Part shown: positions 34,208-41,919 of the stretch, piece after piece
Layout: each line of letters begins with the position of its first letter
Position numbering within the stretch: the first letter of the stretch is position 1
Assembly: GCF_045277565.1 (NCBI RefSeq)
Contig: NZ_CP123586.1
Coordinates: 62,001 to 126,000 of the forward strand
Source: Aliisedimentitalea scapharcae
GTDB taxonomy: Bacteria; Pseudomonadota; Alphaproteobacteria; Rhodobacterales; Rhodobacteraceae
Length of the DNA stretch: 64,000 bases
Reading direction: 5' to 3'
Program-made: the position numbers and the translations under genes
Notes under the pieces: generated by a model
Database searches by the model: none
Told to the model about the DNA's origin: nothing
Seen by the model: the letters and a program-made list of their open reading frames with translations, nothing else

Positions 34208-35470
34208 ATGCGCTTTGCCGACATGACCCTGACTCAGGCCGCCCGCACCACGCCGGTGGTCGAGATGACCGACACGCTGGAAATGATCGACCTGGCGAAG
34301 ATGCGGGCGTACCGCCTGAACCGCCTGCGCGATGAGATGAAACGCCAAGACGTGGGCGGCTGCGTGCTGACCTCGGTCTTTTCGATCCGCTACGCCACCG
34401 GCATGCGCGACGCGGGCATTATGCAAAGCCATATTCCGCTGAGCTATCTGTTTGTCCCCGCCGAGGGGCCGACGGTCTATTTCGACGGTGAAACCGGCAA
34501 GCAGATTGCCCAAGGGCTGGAGACCATCGACGAACTGGGCGACGAGGCGATCCAGATCTCCTACATGTTCGCGGGTCAGCGCATGGACGAGATGATCGAC
34601 CGCTGGGTCAACCAGATCGCAGCGCTGATGCAGCGCCATGGCGGCGGCAGCAAACGGCTGGGCGTGGAAAGCCCGGTGCCGCAGGTGGCGGCACTGTTCG
34701 CGAACAAGGGGCTGGAAGTCGTCCACGCCCACAAGGTCATTGAACCCGCCCGCGCCATCAAATCGGTCGAAGAAATCCTGTGCATGAACTACGCCATCGC
34801 CGTGGCCGAAGACGGCATGTGGCGAATGCGCGAAGAACTGCGCCCCGGCATGACCGAGATCGAACTGTGGTCACACCTGTGGAAGGCCAATGTGGAGGCC
34901 GGGGGCGACTGGATCGAAGGCCGCCTGCTCGCCGCCGGAGATCGCACAAACCCCTGGCTACAGGAGGCGTCGGGCCGGATCATTCGCCCCGGCGAACTGG
35001 TGGCGTTTGACACCGATATGGTCGGCCCGTTCGGCTATTCGGCGGATGTCTCGCGCACCTATTACTGCGGCTCGGGCCGTCCGACCGATTACCAGCGCGA
35101 ACTCTACGGGCGGGCGTATGAGGAGATTCAGCACAATCTGGAACTCATGAAGCCCGGCATATCGTTCCGCGAGGTGACGGAAAAGGGCTTCAGACAGCCC
35201 GAACAATTCCGCGACCAGCATTATGCGGTAATGGCCCATGGCGTCGGCATGTCCGACGAATGGCCCTGCATCTACTACCCCCAGGACGAGGCCCTGATTT
35301 ATGACGGCGAACTGCAACCTGGCATGGCCATGTGCGTCGAAAGCTACGTGGGCGAGATCGGCGGCGCCGAGGGCGTCAAGCTGGAGGAACAGGTGCTGAT
35401 CACCGAAGACGGCTGTGAACTCCTGTCGAAATTCCCGTTCGAGGACAACCTGCTGGGCCATGAGGTCTGA
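34208..35470 (+). CDS. M24-family metalloprotein resembling DMSP lyase DddP
   Basis: A 420-residue pita-bread-fold protein. Metal ligands expected for M24 proteins are all present: Asp268 (FDTD), Asp280 (SADVSR), His344 (AHGVGMSD), Glu378 (CVESY) and Glu393 (KLEEQV). Several blocks track DddP closely: GGDWIEGRLLAAGDRTNPW, FDTDMVGPFG and MAHGVGMSDEWP. Asp350, six after the ligand His, matches the Asp reported from memory as the catalytic base in DddP, and Tyr339 is also in register. A Xaa-Pro peptidase or a DddP paralogue with another substrate is equally possible, since the operon otherwise looks oxygenase-based. Confidence 0.75.
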   Translation: MRFADMTLTQAARTTPVVEMTDTLEMIDLAKMRAYRLNRLRDEMKRQDVGGCVLTSVFSIRYATGMRDAGIMQSHIPLSYLFVPAEGPTVYFDGETGKQIAQGLETIDELGDEAIQISYMFAGQRMDEMIDRWVNQIAALMQRHGGGSKRLGVESPVPQVAALFANKGLEVVHAHKVIEPARAIKSVEEILCMNYAIAVAEDGMWRMREELRPGMTEIELWSHLWKANVEAGGDWIEGRLLAAGDRTNPWLQEASGRIIRPGELVAFDTDMVGPFGYSADVSRTYYCGSGRPTDYQRELYGRAYEEIQHNLELMKPGISFREVTEKGFRQPEQFRDQHYAVMAHGVGMSDEWPCIYYPQDEALIYDGELQPGMAMCVESYVGEIGGAEGVKLEEQVLITEDGCELLSKFPFEDNLLGHEV

Positions 35471-35517
35471 ACCCGCTAGCCTCTCCCACATCACGTCCCC
35501 GGGAAAGCGTAAGAGAA

Positions 35518-35952
35518 ATGAAACTGAAACACGTCAGCCTGACTGTCCGGGACATCGACCGGTTGACCTGATTTTATATGGAGGTCTTCGGATGTGAGAT
35601 CCGCCGCCCCCTCACCGTTCTGAGCGGCGCAGCGTTCAGCAAGGGCAACGGGCTGCACGGCGTGAAAATCCGTTCTGCCTGGCTCTCCCTGCCCGGGTCC
35701 GATTCGTTCCTTGAGTTGCTGGAATACAGCGAAACAGCGCCGCGTACCCGGCCCCGGGTCAATGAACCGGGCTGGGGGCATCTGTCTTTTGCCGTGCCCG
35801 ACATCCACCAGACCTGCGTGCAGATCATCGGGCACGGCGGGGAGTGGCAGGGTGACATCACAAACCTCGGCTCAGACACGGCCCCCTTTCTGGCCATCTA
35901 CATGCGCGACCCCGAAGGCAATATTCTGGAACTGGAGCAGAGCGCTTCCTAA
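35518..35952 (+). pseudogene. VOC (glyoxalase-fold) protein gene with in-frame TGA
   Basis: From ATG 35518 the frame reads MKLKHVSLTVRDIDRLT, then TGA (35569-35571), then FYMEVFGCEIRRPL, and continues to a proper VOC end (GHLSFAVPDIH, AIYMRDPEGNILELEQ). The two parts together give a normal 144-residue VOC protein, so a single base change has probably created the stop. A shorter product from ATG 35578 would lack the first beta strand and its likely metal-binding His (KHVS). Readthrough or a sequencing error are alternatives. It is the last gene of the operon. Confidence 0.8.
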
Positions 35953-35981
35953 GCCCGTCGGTCCGGCACTATGGTAAGACG

Positions 35982-36023
35982 GTTCATGCCGGTTGCAGCA
36001 TTGCTGCCGTAACCGGCATGAAC
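35982..36023. terminator. Bidirectional hairpin terminator
   Basis: A perfect 13-bp stem, GTTCATGCCGGTT / AACCGGCATGAAC, with further GCAGCA/TGCTGC pairing inside. It lies between the convergent VOC gene and the ferredoxin gene. Confidence 0.75.
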
Positions 36024-36027
36024 AGGG

Positions 36028-36351
36028 TCAGATCTGCTTTTCCGGCAGATGCACCACCAGACCATTCAGGTCGTCAGTCACTTTGATCTGACAGGTCAGA
36101 CGCGACCGAACCGGATCCGGTTCCCAGGCAAAATCCAGCATGTCCCGTTCCATGTCGTCCATGCCCGGGATCCTGGCGGCCCAATCCGGGTCCACATAAA
36201 CATGGCAGGTGGAACAGGCGCAGGCCCCACCACAATCGGCCTCGATCCCGGGTAGATTGTGGTCACGCGCACCTTCCATCACGGTCAGGCCGGCGGCCAC
36301 TTCAACAACATGCTTGGTGCCGTCATGTTCGACATAGGTGATCTGAGCCAT
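36028..36351 (-). CDS. [2Fe-2S] ferredoxin (adrenodoxin/putidaredoxin type)
   Basis: A 107-residue ferredoxin with the Cys ligand pattern ADCGGACACSTCHVY (C-x5-C-x2-C) and a fourth Cys in RLTCQIKV. This type carries electrons to cytochrome P450s or Rieske oxygenases. Start 36351 (MAQITYVEHDG) is preferred over 36393, whose extra residues overlap the preceding gene. No P450 is in the window, so the Rieske oxygenase at 25649 is the plausible partner. It is co-transcribed with the SnoaL-like gene. Confidence 0.92.
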   Translation of the reverse strand: MAQITYVEHDGTKHVVEVAAGLTVMEGARDHNLPGIEADCGGACACSTCHVYVDPDWAARIPGMDDMERDMLDFAWEPDPVRSRLTCQIKVTDDLNGLVVHLPEKQI

Positions 36352-36367
36352 CAATGTCAGTCCTTTC

Positions 36368-36766
36368 TCATTCAGCCGGTATGGCGGTTTCATTGGGATT
36401 GTCGGTGAAATAGGCGATGCGTTCGTTCAGCACGCCGGTCTGGTCAAAGCGGATACAGGCGGCACCGCGAAATTCGGTTCCGGTGACGCGCCACCAGCAC
36501 CAAGCAATCGCAGGGGCGACTGCGGGATTCGTATCCACAACCGTCAGATCCGAATACTGCAAGAACGGCACGGGCACCTTGCCGCCCGCCATTTCAGCAC
36601 CTGCTGCGCGGAATTTCTCAAAGAACCGACGAAAACCGTCGCGCCTGATTCGTCCTGTGTCCGGGTCATCGTAGAAGAACGCAGGGGCGGTCGCCGACAG
36701 GCTCAGGTCCGCGTCCCCTGTGCGCCAGCCTTCCAGATAGAGGTCAAGCCATTCTCTTTGCTGCAT
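36368..36766 (-). CDS. SnoaL/NTF2-like protein
   Basis: A 132-residue protein with an NTF2-like cone fold, judged from MQQREWLDLYLEGWRTGDAD, the DPDTGRIRRDGFRRFFEKF stretch and a C-terminal strand-rich part (WCWWRVTGTEFRG). Such proteins are small isomerases, hydrolases or accessory subunits; Rieske beta subunits share the fold, so it could be a stand-alone beta-like partner. It precedes the ferredoxin gene on the minus strand and is divergent from the NitT/TauT-type transporter. Confidence 0.75.
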   Translation of the reverse strand: MQQREWLDLYLEGWRTGDADLSLSATAPAFFYDDPDTGRIRRDGFRRFFEKFRAAGAEMAGGKVPVPFLQYSDLTVVDTNPAVAPAIAWCWWRVTGTEFRGAACIRFDQTGVLNERIAYFTDNPNETAIPAE

Positions 36767-37051
36767 TTTTTAAAACCACCTTAGCGAAATTGCAAAACCG
36801 CGGGCTACGCCAAACTGCGCTGGGGCTGCTCAGCTTGAGAGATTCGCAGACACCTGACCCTTAGCCTACTGGTTCAGCCGAAAACTGACCGAAAATCAAA
36901 CAATAAATTCATATTAGAGAGGGCTGAATTGCGTATTAGGCAAAATAAAGGTTGCAATATTACTGATTCAGCATACCTTGATTCGTAATTCGCAAGCCAC
37001 GCTGCCCATCATGCCCCAGATCGGGAGAGCGGCCCCAACAGGAGGGACCTT
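36767..37051. promoter_or_regulatory. Divergent control region with Lrp-like site
   Basis: About 285 bases without a gene, AT-rich between 36890 and 37000. GCGTATTAGGCAAAATA (36931-36947) resembles the palindrome at 24816, which suggests Lrp control of the transporter. No further elements are assigned. Confidence 0.4.
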
Positions 37052-37909
37052 GTGACCGGAACAGTCAGCAATTCAACTTCTTCGGCAGGAATGCCGAAAC
37101 CGAATACTCCAGTGCCACGGCAACGGTTCTTCGAATTCAAGAAGGATATCCCCGCCAGCTGGAGCGTGATCCTCGGCATCGCCGTCTGGATTTGTTTCTT
37201 TGGCTTTTGGGAATACGCGGTCTGGCAGCAATGGACCAACGAAATTCTGCTGCCTGGCCCGGTCAAGGTGCTGGACGCACTCTATACCATGTTCGCTGAA
37301 AACGGGTTTTTCAACGATGTTTTGATCAGCGTCTGGCGTGTCATGTTCAGTTTTGGGCTGGCCTGTGCCGTCGCCATCCCGCTGGGCATCCTGATGGGCA
37401 CCTTTCGCACAGTCGAAGCCTTCTTCAGCCCCTTTGTGTCCGCTTGGCGCTATCTGCCTGCCCCGTCGTTCATCCCGCTGTTGCTGATGTGGTTCGGTGC
37501 CGGCGACACCCAGAAACTGGCGCTGCTGTTTATCGGGGTGATCTGGTTCCTGATCACGCTGATCTCGGATCACGTCAAGGCCGTGCCTGCGGATTTGATC
37601 CGGACCTCGGTGACCTTAGGCGGCAGCCGCTGGCAGGTGCTGCGCACCGTGGTGGTGCCCGCCTCGCTGCCCAATATCACGATTGCCATGCGTCAGATGC
37701 TGGCGGTCAGCTGGACCTATCTGGTGATTGCCGAAATCACCGCCGCAGATGCGGGTATCGGCGCCGTGATGATGCGCGCCAAACGGTTCCTGCATGTGGA
37801 CGAAATCATGGCCGGGATCCTGGTGATCGGTGTGCTTGGCCTGTTCTTCGATTTCCTGCTGCGCCAGGTGTACCGCTTTGCATTCCCCTATCTGGAGGGC
37901 CGTAGCTGA
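37052..37909 (+). CDS. NitT/TauT-type ABC transporter permease
   Basis: A 285-residue inner-membrane permease (BPD_transp_1) of the nitrate/taurine/riboflavin-precursor type. Hydrophobic segments include SVILGIAVWICFFGFWEYA and GLACAVAIPLGILMG. The docking loop region reads TLGGSRWQVLRTVVVPASLP. It starts with GTG five bases after GGAGGG. It is followed by the matching binding protein and ATPase, so the transporter is complete: 37052, 38000, 39138. Confidence 0.92.
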   Translation: MTGTVSNSTSSAGMPKPNTPVPRQRFFEFKKDIPASWSVILGIAVWICFFGFWEYAVWQQWTNEILLPGPVKVLDALYTMFAENGFFNDVLISVWRVMFSFGLACAVAIPLGILMGTFRTVEAFFSPFVSAWRYLPAPSFIPLLLMWFGAGDTQKLALLFIGVIWFLITLISDHVKAVPADLIRTSVTLGGSRWQVLRTVVVPASLPNITIAMRQMLAVSWTYLVIAEITAADAGIGAVMMRAKRFLHVDEIMAGILVIGVLGLFFDFLLRQVYRFAFPYLEGRS

Positions 37910-37999
37910 CCCCAAAGACATGACCCAACACGCCCATCAAGCGGACAAACCGCACAGGTCGAAACCTATGGGCTTTCCCAACAGGAAAAGGAGACAAAC

Positions 38000-39046
38000 A
38001 TGAACCGGACCCAATTGCGCAACACGACGGCAGCCCTGTTGCTTGCCTGTGCACCAACGTTCGCCACGGCAGCCGAAAAGGTCAAGATCTCAGGCTTCAC
38101 TTGGCCCGGCTACGGCTTTTGGCACATTGCGATCGAAAAGGGCCTGGCCCCGGATCTGGACCTGCAATACCAGACCATCGAAGACCCCTATGAAAGCTTC
38201 AACCTGGTTGCAGCCGGGCAGATGGATGTGGTCAGCTCGACCGCGGAATTCACCCCTGTTGGCGTCGAAAGCGGCCTGCCGATCAAACTGGTGGCATTCG
38301 GAAACCTCTCCTATGGCACGGACAAGATCGTCGCCGGCCCAGGCATCAACAGCGCCCAGGATCTGGTCGGCAAGGAAGTCGCGGTTCTGGAAGGGGGACT
38401 GTCGCAGATCTTTGTCGCCATGTGGTTGGAGCAGAACGGGCTAGCCTATGATTCCGTCACCTATCGCAACATCATCGCCGATGACGCATTCGCCGCGATG
38501 ATCGGCGGTGGCGTAGCCGCGTCCGAATTCTGGGAACCCTACGGTGCCAATACGCTCAAGGCGCTGGATGGCTCCAGCGTGCTGGCCCAGTCCAAGGAAC
38601 CTTATTGGCTGCAACAGGGCGTGGTCGCCGACGGGCACTACATGACCGAAACCTTTGTGACCGAACGCCGCGACACCGCGCGCAAGACGCTCAAGGCAAT
38701 GTATGACGCGATCTCCTGGTGGCAGGACAACCCAACCGAGGGCAACCAGATCATCGCCGACGGCATGAAGATGAGCGTCGCCGACGTGGAACTGGTGCTG
38801 GGCAAGGATGGGTCGCGCACCGATGGCGGGCTCTATGTCTACGACTTTGTCGAAGCTGCGCAATTCTGCGGCTCGGCCCCTGGCAATCCGCCCTTTGAGC
38901 AAACCAATGGTCAGATCAACGACCATTGGAACCTGGTCAGCGAATGGTGGGTCAAATTCAAACTGATCAAATCAGTTCAAGCCCCGGACAAAGGTATCGA
39001 ATGCGACCTGCACCGCGAGCTTTATGACGCTGGCTATCGCGGCTGA
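38000..39046 (+). CDS. NitT/TauT-type substrate-binding protein (NMT1/THI5-like)
   Basis: A 348-residue periplasmic receptor with a signal peptide (TAALLLACAPTFATA, cleavage before AEK). SGFTWPGYGFWHIAIEKGLAP and VSSTAEFTPVGVESGLP are typical of NMT1/taurine/aliphatic sulfonate receptors. A large number of Trp and Tyr residues hint at a cationic or aromatic ligand. It lies between the permease and ATPase genes of the same transporter. The solute probably feeds the oxygenase operon, but that is inferred from position only. Confidence 0.9.
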   Translation: MNRTQLRNTTAALLLACAPTFATAAEKVKISGFTWPGYGFWHIAIEKGLAPDLDLQYQTIEDPYESFNLVAAGQMDVVSSTAEFTPVGVESGLPIKLVAFGNLSYGTDKIVAGPGINSAQDLVGKEVAVLEGGLSQIFVAMWLEQNGLAYDSVTYRNIIADDAFAAMIGGGVAASEFWEPYGANTLKALDGSSVLAQSKEPYWLQQGVVADGHYMTETFVTERRDTARKTLKAMYDAISWWQDNPTEGNQIIADGMKMSVADVELVLGKDGSRTDGGLYVYDFVEAAQFCGSAPGNPPFEQTNGQINDHWNLVSEWWVKFKLIKSVQAPDKGIECDLHRELYDAGYRG

Positions 39047-39137
39047 TCAGCTCTTTTGAATTGACCTCACCGGGGTCGGGCGGAATCCCTGTCTGCCCGG
39101 CCTCACCCCCCTCTCCTTACGACGCAAAGGGCCTGCC

Positions 39138-39941
39138 ATGCCTCTGGACGATGTCATCCTGACCGCAACCAATGTTTCAAAAACCTTTGGGAAAAAGACC
39201 AACACTGTCGAGGCGCTGCGCGAGGTCTCATTCTCGGTCGCCCGGAACGAGCTGTGCATTCTTCTGGGTCCGTCAGGTTGCGGAAAATCCACCCTGCTAA
39301 ACATTGTGGCCGGGCTCGAAGATCCCTCGGGCGGTGGCGTCAGTCTCGAAGGCAAACGCATCCATGGCCCGGCACGCGAACGCGGCATGGTGTTCCAAAG
39401 CTACACCTCATTTCCCTGGCTGACGGTGTTCGAAAACGTCGAATACGGGATGAAGCTGAATGGCGTACCCAAGGCGGAACGCCGCGAACGGGCCGAAAAG
39501 TTCATCGATCTGGTGCATCTGACCCGGTTTCGCGACGCCTATCCCAAAACGCTGTCGGGCGGCATGAAGCAGCGCGTTGCCATCGCACGCACCTTGGCCA
39601 ATGAACCCGATATCTTGCTGATGGACGAACCCTTTGGCGCGCTGGATGCAGAAACCCGCTGGCACATGCAGGAAATGCTGCTCGAGATCGTCGAAACGAC
39701 CCACACCACGATTCTGCTGGTCACACACGACATTCAGGAGGCGATCTTTCTTGCCGACAAGATCGTGTTTCTGTCAGCGAACCCCGGACGGCTGAAAACC
39801 ATTCTCGAACTGGACTTCAAAAAGGGCAAAGAGCTGAAAAGCAAGGAAGATCTGATCGCCCTGCCCGGCTATCTCGAATGCGAACGCGAAATCACCGCGC
39901 TGATGCGGGCCGAGGCCGGAAAGAGCAAGGACGATTACTGA
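39138..39941 (+). CDS. NitT/TauT-type ABC transporter ATPase
   Basis: A 267-residue ATPase. Walker A is LGPSGCGKSTLL, the signature is LSGGMKQRVAIAR and Walker B is ILLMDEPFGALDAETR, followed by the H-loop in LVTHDIQEAIFL. It completes the 37052/38000 importer. A GC-rich hairpin (about 39073-39102) precedes it and could adjust its expression relative to the binding protein. Confidence 0.94.
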   Translation: MPLDDVILTATNVSKTFGKKTNTVEALREVSFSVARNELCILLGPSGCGKSTLLNIVAGLEDPSGGGVSLEGKRIHGPARERGMVFQSYTSFPWLTVFENVEYGMKLNGVPKAERRERAEKFIDLVHLTRFRDAYPKTLSGGMKQRVAIARTLANEPDILLMDEPFGALDAETRWHMQEMLLEIVETTHTTILLVTHDIQEAIFLADKIVFLSANPGRLKTILELDFKKGKELKSKEDLIALPGYLECEREITALMRAEAGKSKDDY

Positions 39942-39971
39942 TCCTGAGGGTCGGGATCCTCCCCTCATCAC

Positions 39972-40050
39972 GCCAGGCGACATGCCTGGCAATCAACCTG
40001 CTAGCCGGACTCGCATGACCCCTCAGCAGCAGGCTTCAGCCCTGCTGCTG
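39972..40050. terminator. Two hairpins between convergent ATPase and Lrp genes
   Basis: GCCAGGC / GCCTGGC (39972-39990) follows the ATPase. A perfect 10-bp stem, CAGCAGCAGG / CCTGCTGCTG (40024-40050), overlaps the Lrp stop codon. Confidence 0.6.
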
Positions 40051-40566
40051 TTCCCAGTCCCGCTTCAGCAGGAACTGGTTCTTAAAGTTCTTCAGGCCCA
40101 GCATCACTTCGGCGTCGACAATGTCCTCAACACTGTGGATGTGATCTTCGAGGAACGAGGCCATATTGTCTGGCTCATCACAGACGATTTCGATCAGCAG
40201 GTCAAACCGCCCGGTCACCCACAAAATGTAAACAACGCTCGACACTTTGCTTAGCCGGTCAGCCACCGCCTTGGGCGTCACACCCGGGGCAACCTTGACG
40301 CAGACCATGGCGTCAGCCTTGTATTCGGTGGCGCGCGGATCGGCGATGGCGACAATGCGCAGCATCCCGGCCTCTTTCATACCGTTGACACGGTTACGAA
40401 TGGTGCCTTCGGAGACTTTGAGCTTCTGGGCGATTTCAGAAAACGCCATGCGCCCGTCCTGTTCCAGCATTTTAACGATTTCGCTGTTCAGGCGCTCTTC
40501 GACGGAATGGGTGCCACGCTGGCGCGTGGGTTTGTCCGGATCGTTGCGTCGTATCGTGGAATTCAA
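40036..40566 (-). CDS. Lrp/AsnC-family regulator (copy 2)
   Basis: A 176-residue Lrp-type regulator with DGRMAFSEIAQKLKVSEG in the helix-turn-helix and YILWVTGRFDLLIEIVCDE in the ligand domain. It is clearly a paralogue of the regulator at 24937, with long identical runs and the same GLKNFKNQFLLK end. The frame appears to start with TTG at 40566 after AGGGGCG. It is convergent with the NitT/TauT-type operon and lies downstream of the MetX-like gene on the same strand. The two Lrp genes bracket the 25-40 kb catabolic block. Confidence 0.9.
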   Translation of the reverse strand: MNSTIRRNDPDKPTRQRGTHSVEERLNSEIVKMLEQDGRMAFSEIAQKLKVSEGTIRNRVNGMKEAGMLRIVAIADPRATEYKADAMVCVKVAPGVTPKAVADRLSKVSSVVYILWVTGRFDLLIEIVCDEPDNMASFLEDHIHSVEDIVDAEVMLGLKNFKNQFLLKRDWEQQQG

Positions 40567-40792
40567 AATGCGCCCCTGTTCACCTCAAACTGGCGCGCAG
40601 GCTGTCTGCGGCCCTTCTTTGCGATCAAACATAAGGTGGCGGACAGGCGATTGGCAAACGTATCCCGATTGAAAAGGGGCCACTGCGGCCTGTGGAACAC
40701 GATTTTCTGCGAATTCGTTACCAAGATGCCGCATTTGTCTTCGGTATCGGCAGATGATCCCGTACTCCAGCGTTTTTCAAACGGGATTAACG

Positions 40793-41803
40793 CTATAGAA
40801 GCTCCTGAATGTTGGCATCAAGCTGCGCGGTGAATCCGGCGTCATTGCCAGGGTTGGCGGCGCAATGGCCAAAATCGGACGCATACGGCCGGAAGATCGC
40901 GCCAGGGATCAACGCGGCCTCGATCTCGTTATCTTCAGGCGGGAAGTAAAGATCACGGGTACAGGGCATCAGGATCGTGCGGGCCGTGATCGACCCCAGA
41001 GCTGTCTTGAAGTCCCCGTTGAACACTGGTCCGGCGCTGACATCGCCCGCCTGCCAGGTCGCCAGCTTGCACAGCAGATTGTTGGCATCCCAGTTTTCCG
41101 CGTGATCAGTGGCCCAGTCGTCCATCAGCGCGGCCGGATTGTCATATCCCAACTGTTGATACAGCCCATCGCGATAAAACGCCTGTGAAAACGCCCAACC
41201 CGCATAGACCCGGCCAAAGGCTTTCAACCCCTCAATCGGTTGGGTGTCATAATGCCCACCGTTCCACACAGGATCAGCGCACAGCGCGGCTTTGACCCCT
41301 TCGAGGAAAACGAAATTATGCGGCGAGGTGCGCGCCGAGGCGCAAAACGGCAGGATCGCGCGCACCATATCAGGGTATTGCACCGCCCATTGATAGGACT
41401 GGCACCCGGCCATCGACCAGCCGGTAACCAGCGCGATCTGCGTCACGCCCATTCGTTCGGTCAGCAACCGGTGCTGCGCGGCAATATTGTCGTGCAATGT
41501 GATGTGGGGAAAATTCCCCCCCGCTTGATCGCCTGTGGTGTTGCTGGGCGACGAAGACACACCGTTGCCGAACAGATTGACCGAAACGATGAAATGGCGC
41601 GCTGGATCCAGCGCCCGGCCGGGGCCAAAAAATCCTTCGTTGCGGTCATGGCTGCCGGTGTAAAAGGTCGGCATGACAACGACATTGTCACCCGCAGGAG
41701 ACAAGGTGCCGTAGGTTTTATAAGCCAGCTGCGCCCCTTTGAGCACGCCACCACCAAGGAGCGGATGATCGCCAAGCTCAAAGATTTCATAATCGCGGGA
41801 CAT
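40793..41803 (-). CDS. MetX-like alpha/beta hydrolase
   Basis: A 336-residue alpha/beta-hydrolase of the homoserine O-acetyltransferase-like group. The nucleophile elbow is LVTGWSMAGCQS, with Ser as nucleophile. Family marks are YKTYGTLSPAGDNVVV and TFYTGSHDRNEGFFGPGRALD; the acid is probably in CTRDLYFPPEDN and the His in DFGHCAANPG. Start 41803 has GAAAGG nearby; the ORF could open at 41983 but with an unlike leader. Many such proteins are esterases rather than acetyltransferases, and the GS-like neighbour suggests work on an amide or ester intermediate. It follows the GS-like gene by about 115 bases. Confidence 0.82.
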   Translation of the reverse strand: MSRDYEIFELGDHPLLGGGVLKGAQLAYKTYGTLSPAGDNVVVMPTFYTGSHDRNEGFFGPGRALDPARHFIVSVNLFGNGVSSSPSNTTGDQAGGNFPHITLHDNIAAQHRLLTERMGVTQIALVTGWSMAGCQSYQWAVQYPDMVRAILPFCASARTSPHNFVFLEGVKAALCADPVWNGGHYDTQPIEGLKAFGRVYAGWAFSQAFYRDGLYQQLGYDNPAALMDDWATDHAENWDANNLLCKLATWQAGDVSAGPVFNGDFKTALGSITARTILMPCTRDLYFPPEDNEIEAALIPGAIFRPYASDFGHCAANPGNDAGFTAQLDANIQELL

Positions 41804-41919
41804 AGCTGGCCTTTCGAGGATAAAAGTAGGCAAACAACGCCCTTGTTGACGATGTTTGCCCAGGTGGAACAAGGCGGACGGGAGAGCGATGTCCGCGTTG
41901 CCAGGGATCTTTGATCGGA

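Noticed and set aside
1373..35571. Selenocysteine use, suggested by the SelA-like gene and the in-frame TGA in the VOC gene
   Set aside because: The SelA-like protein sits in an amino-acid-type operon, no selB, selD or selC is seen, the VOC site is not a known selenocysteine position, and no stem-loop typical of a bacterial SECIS was noticed after the TGA.
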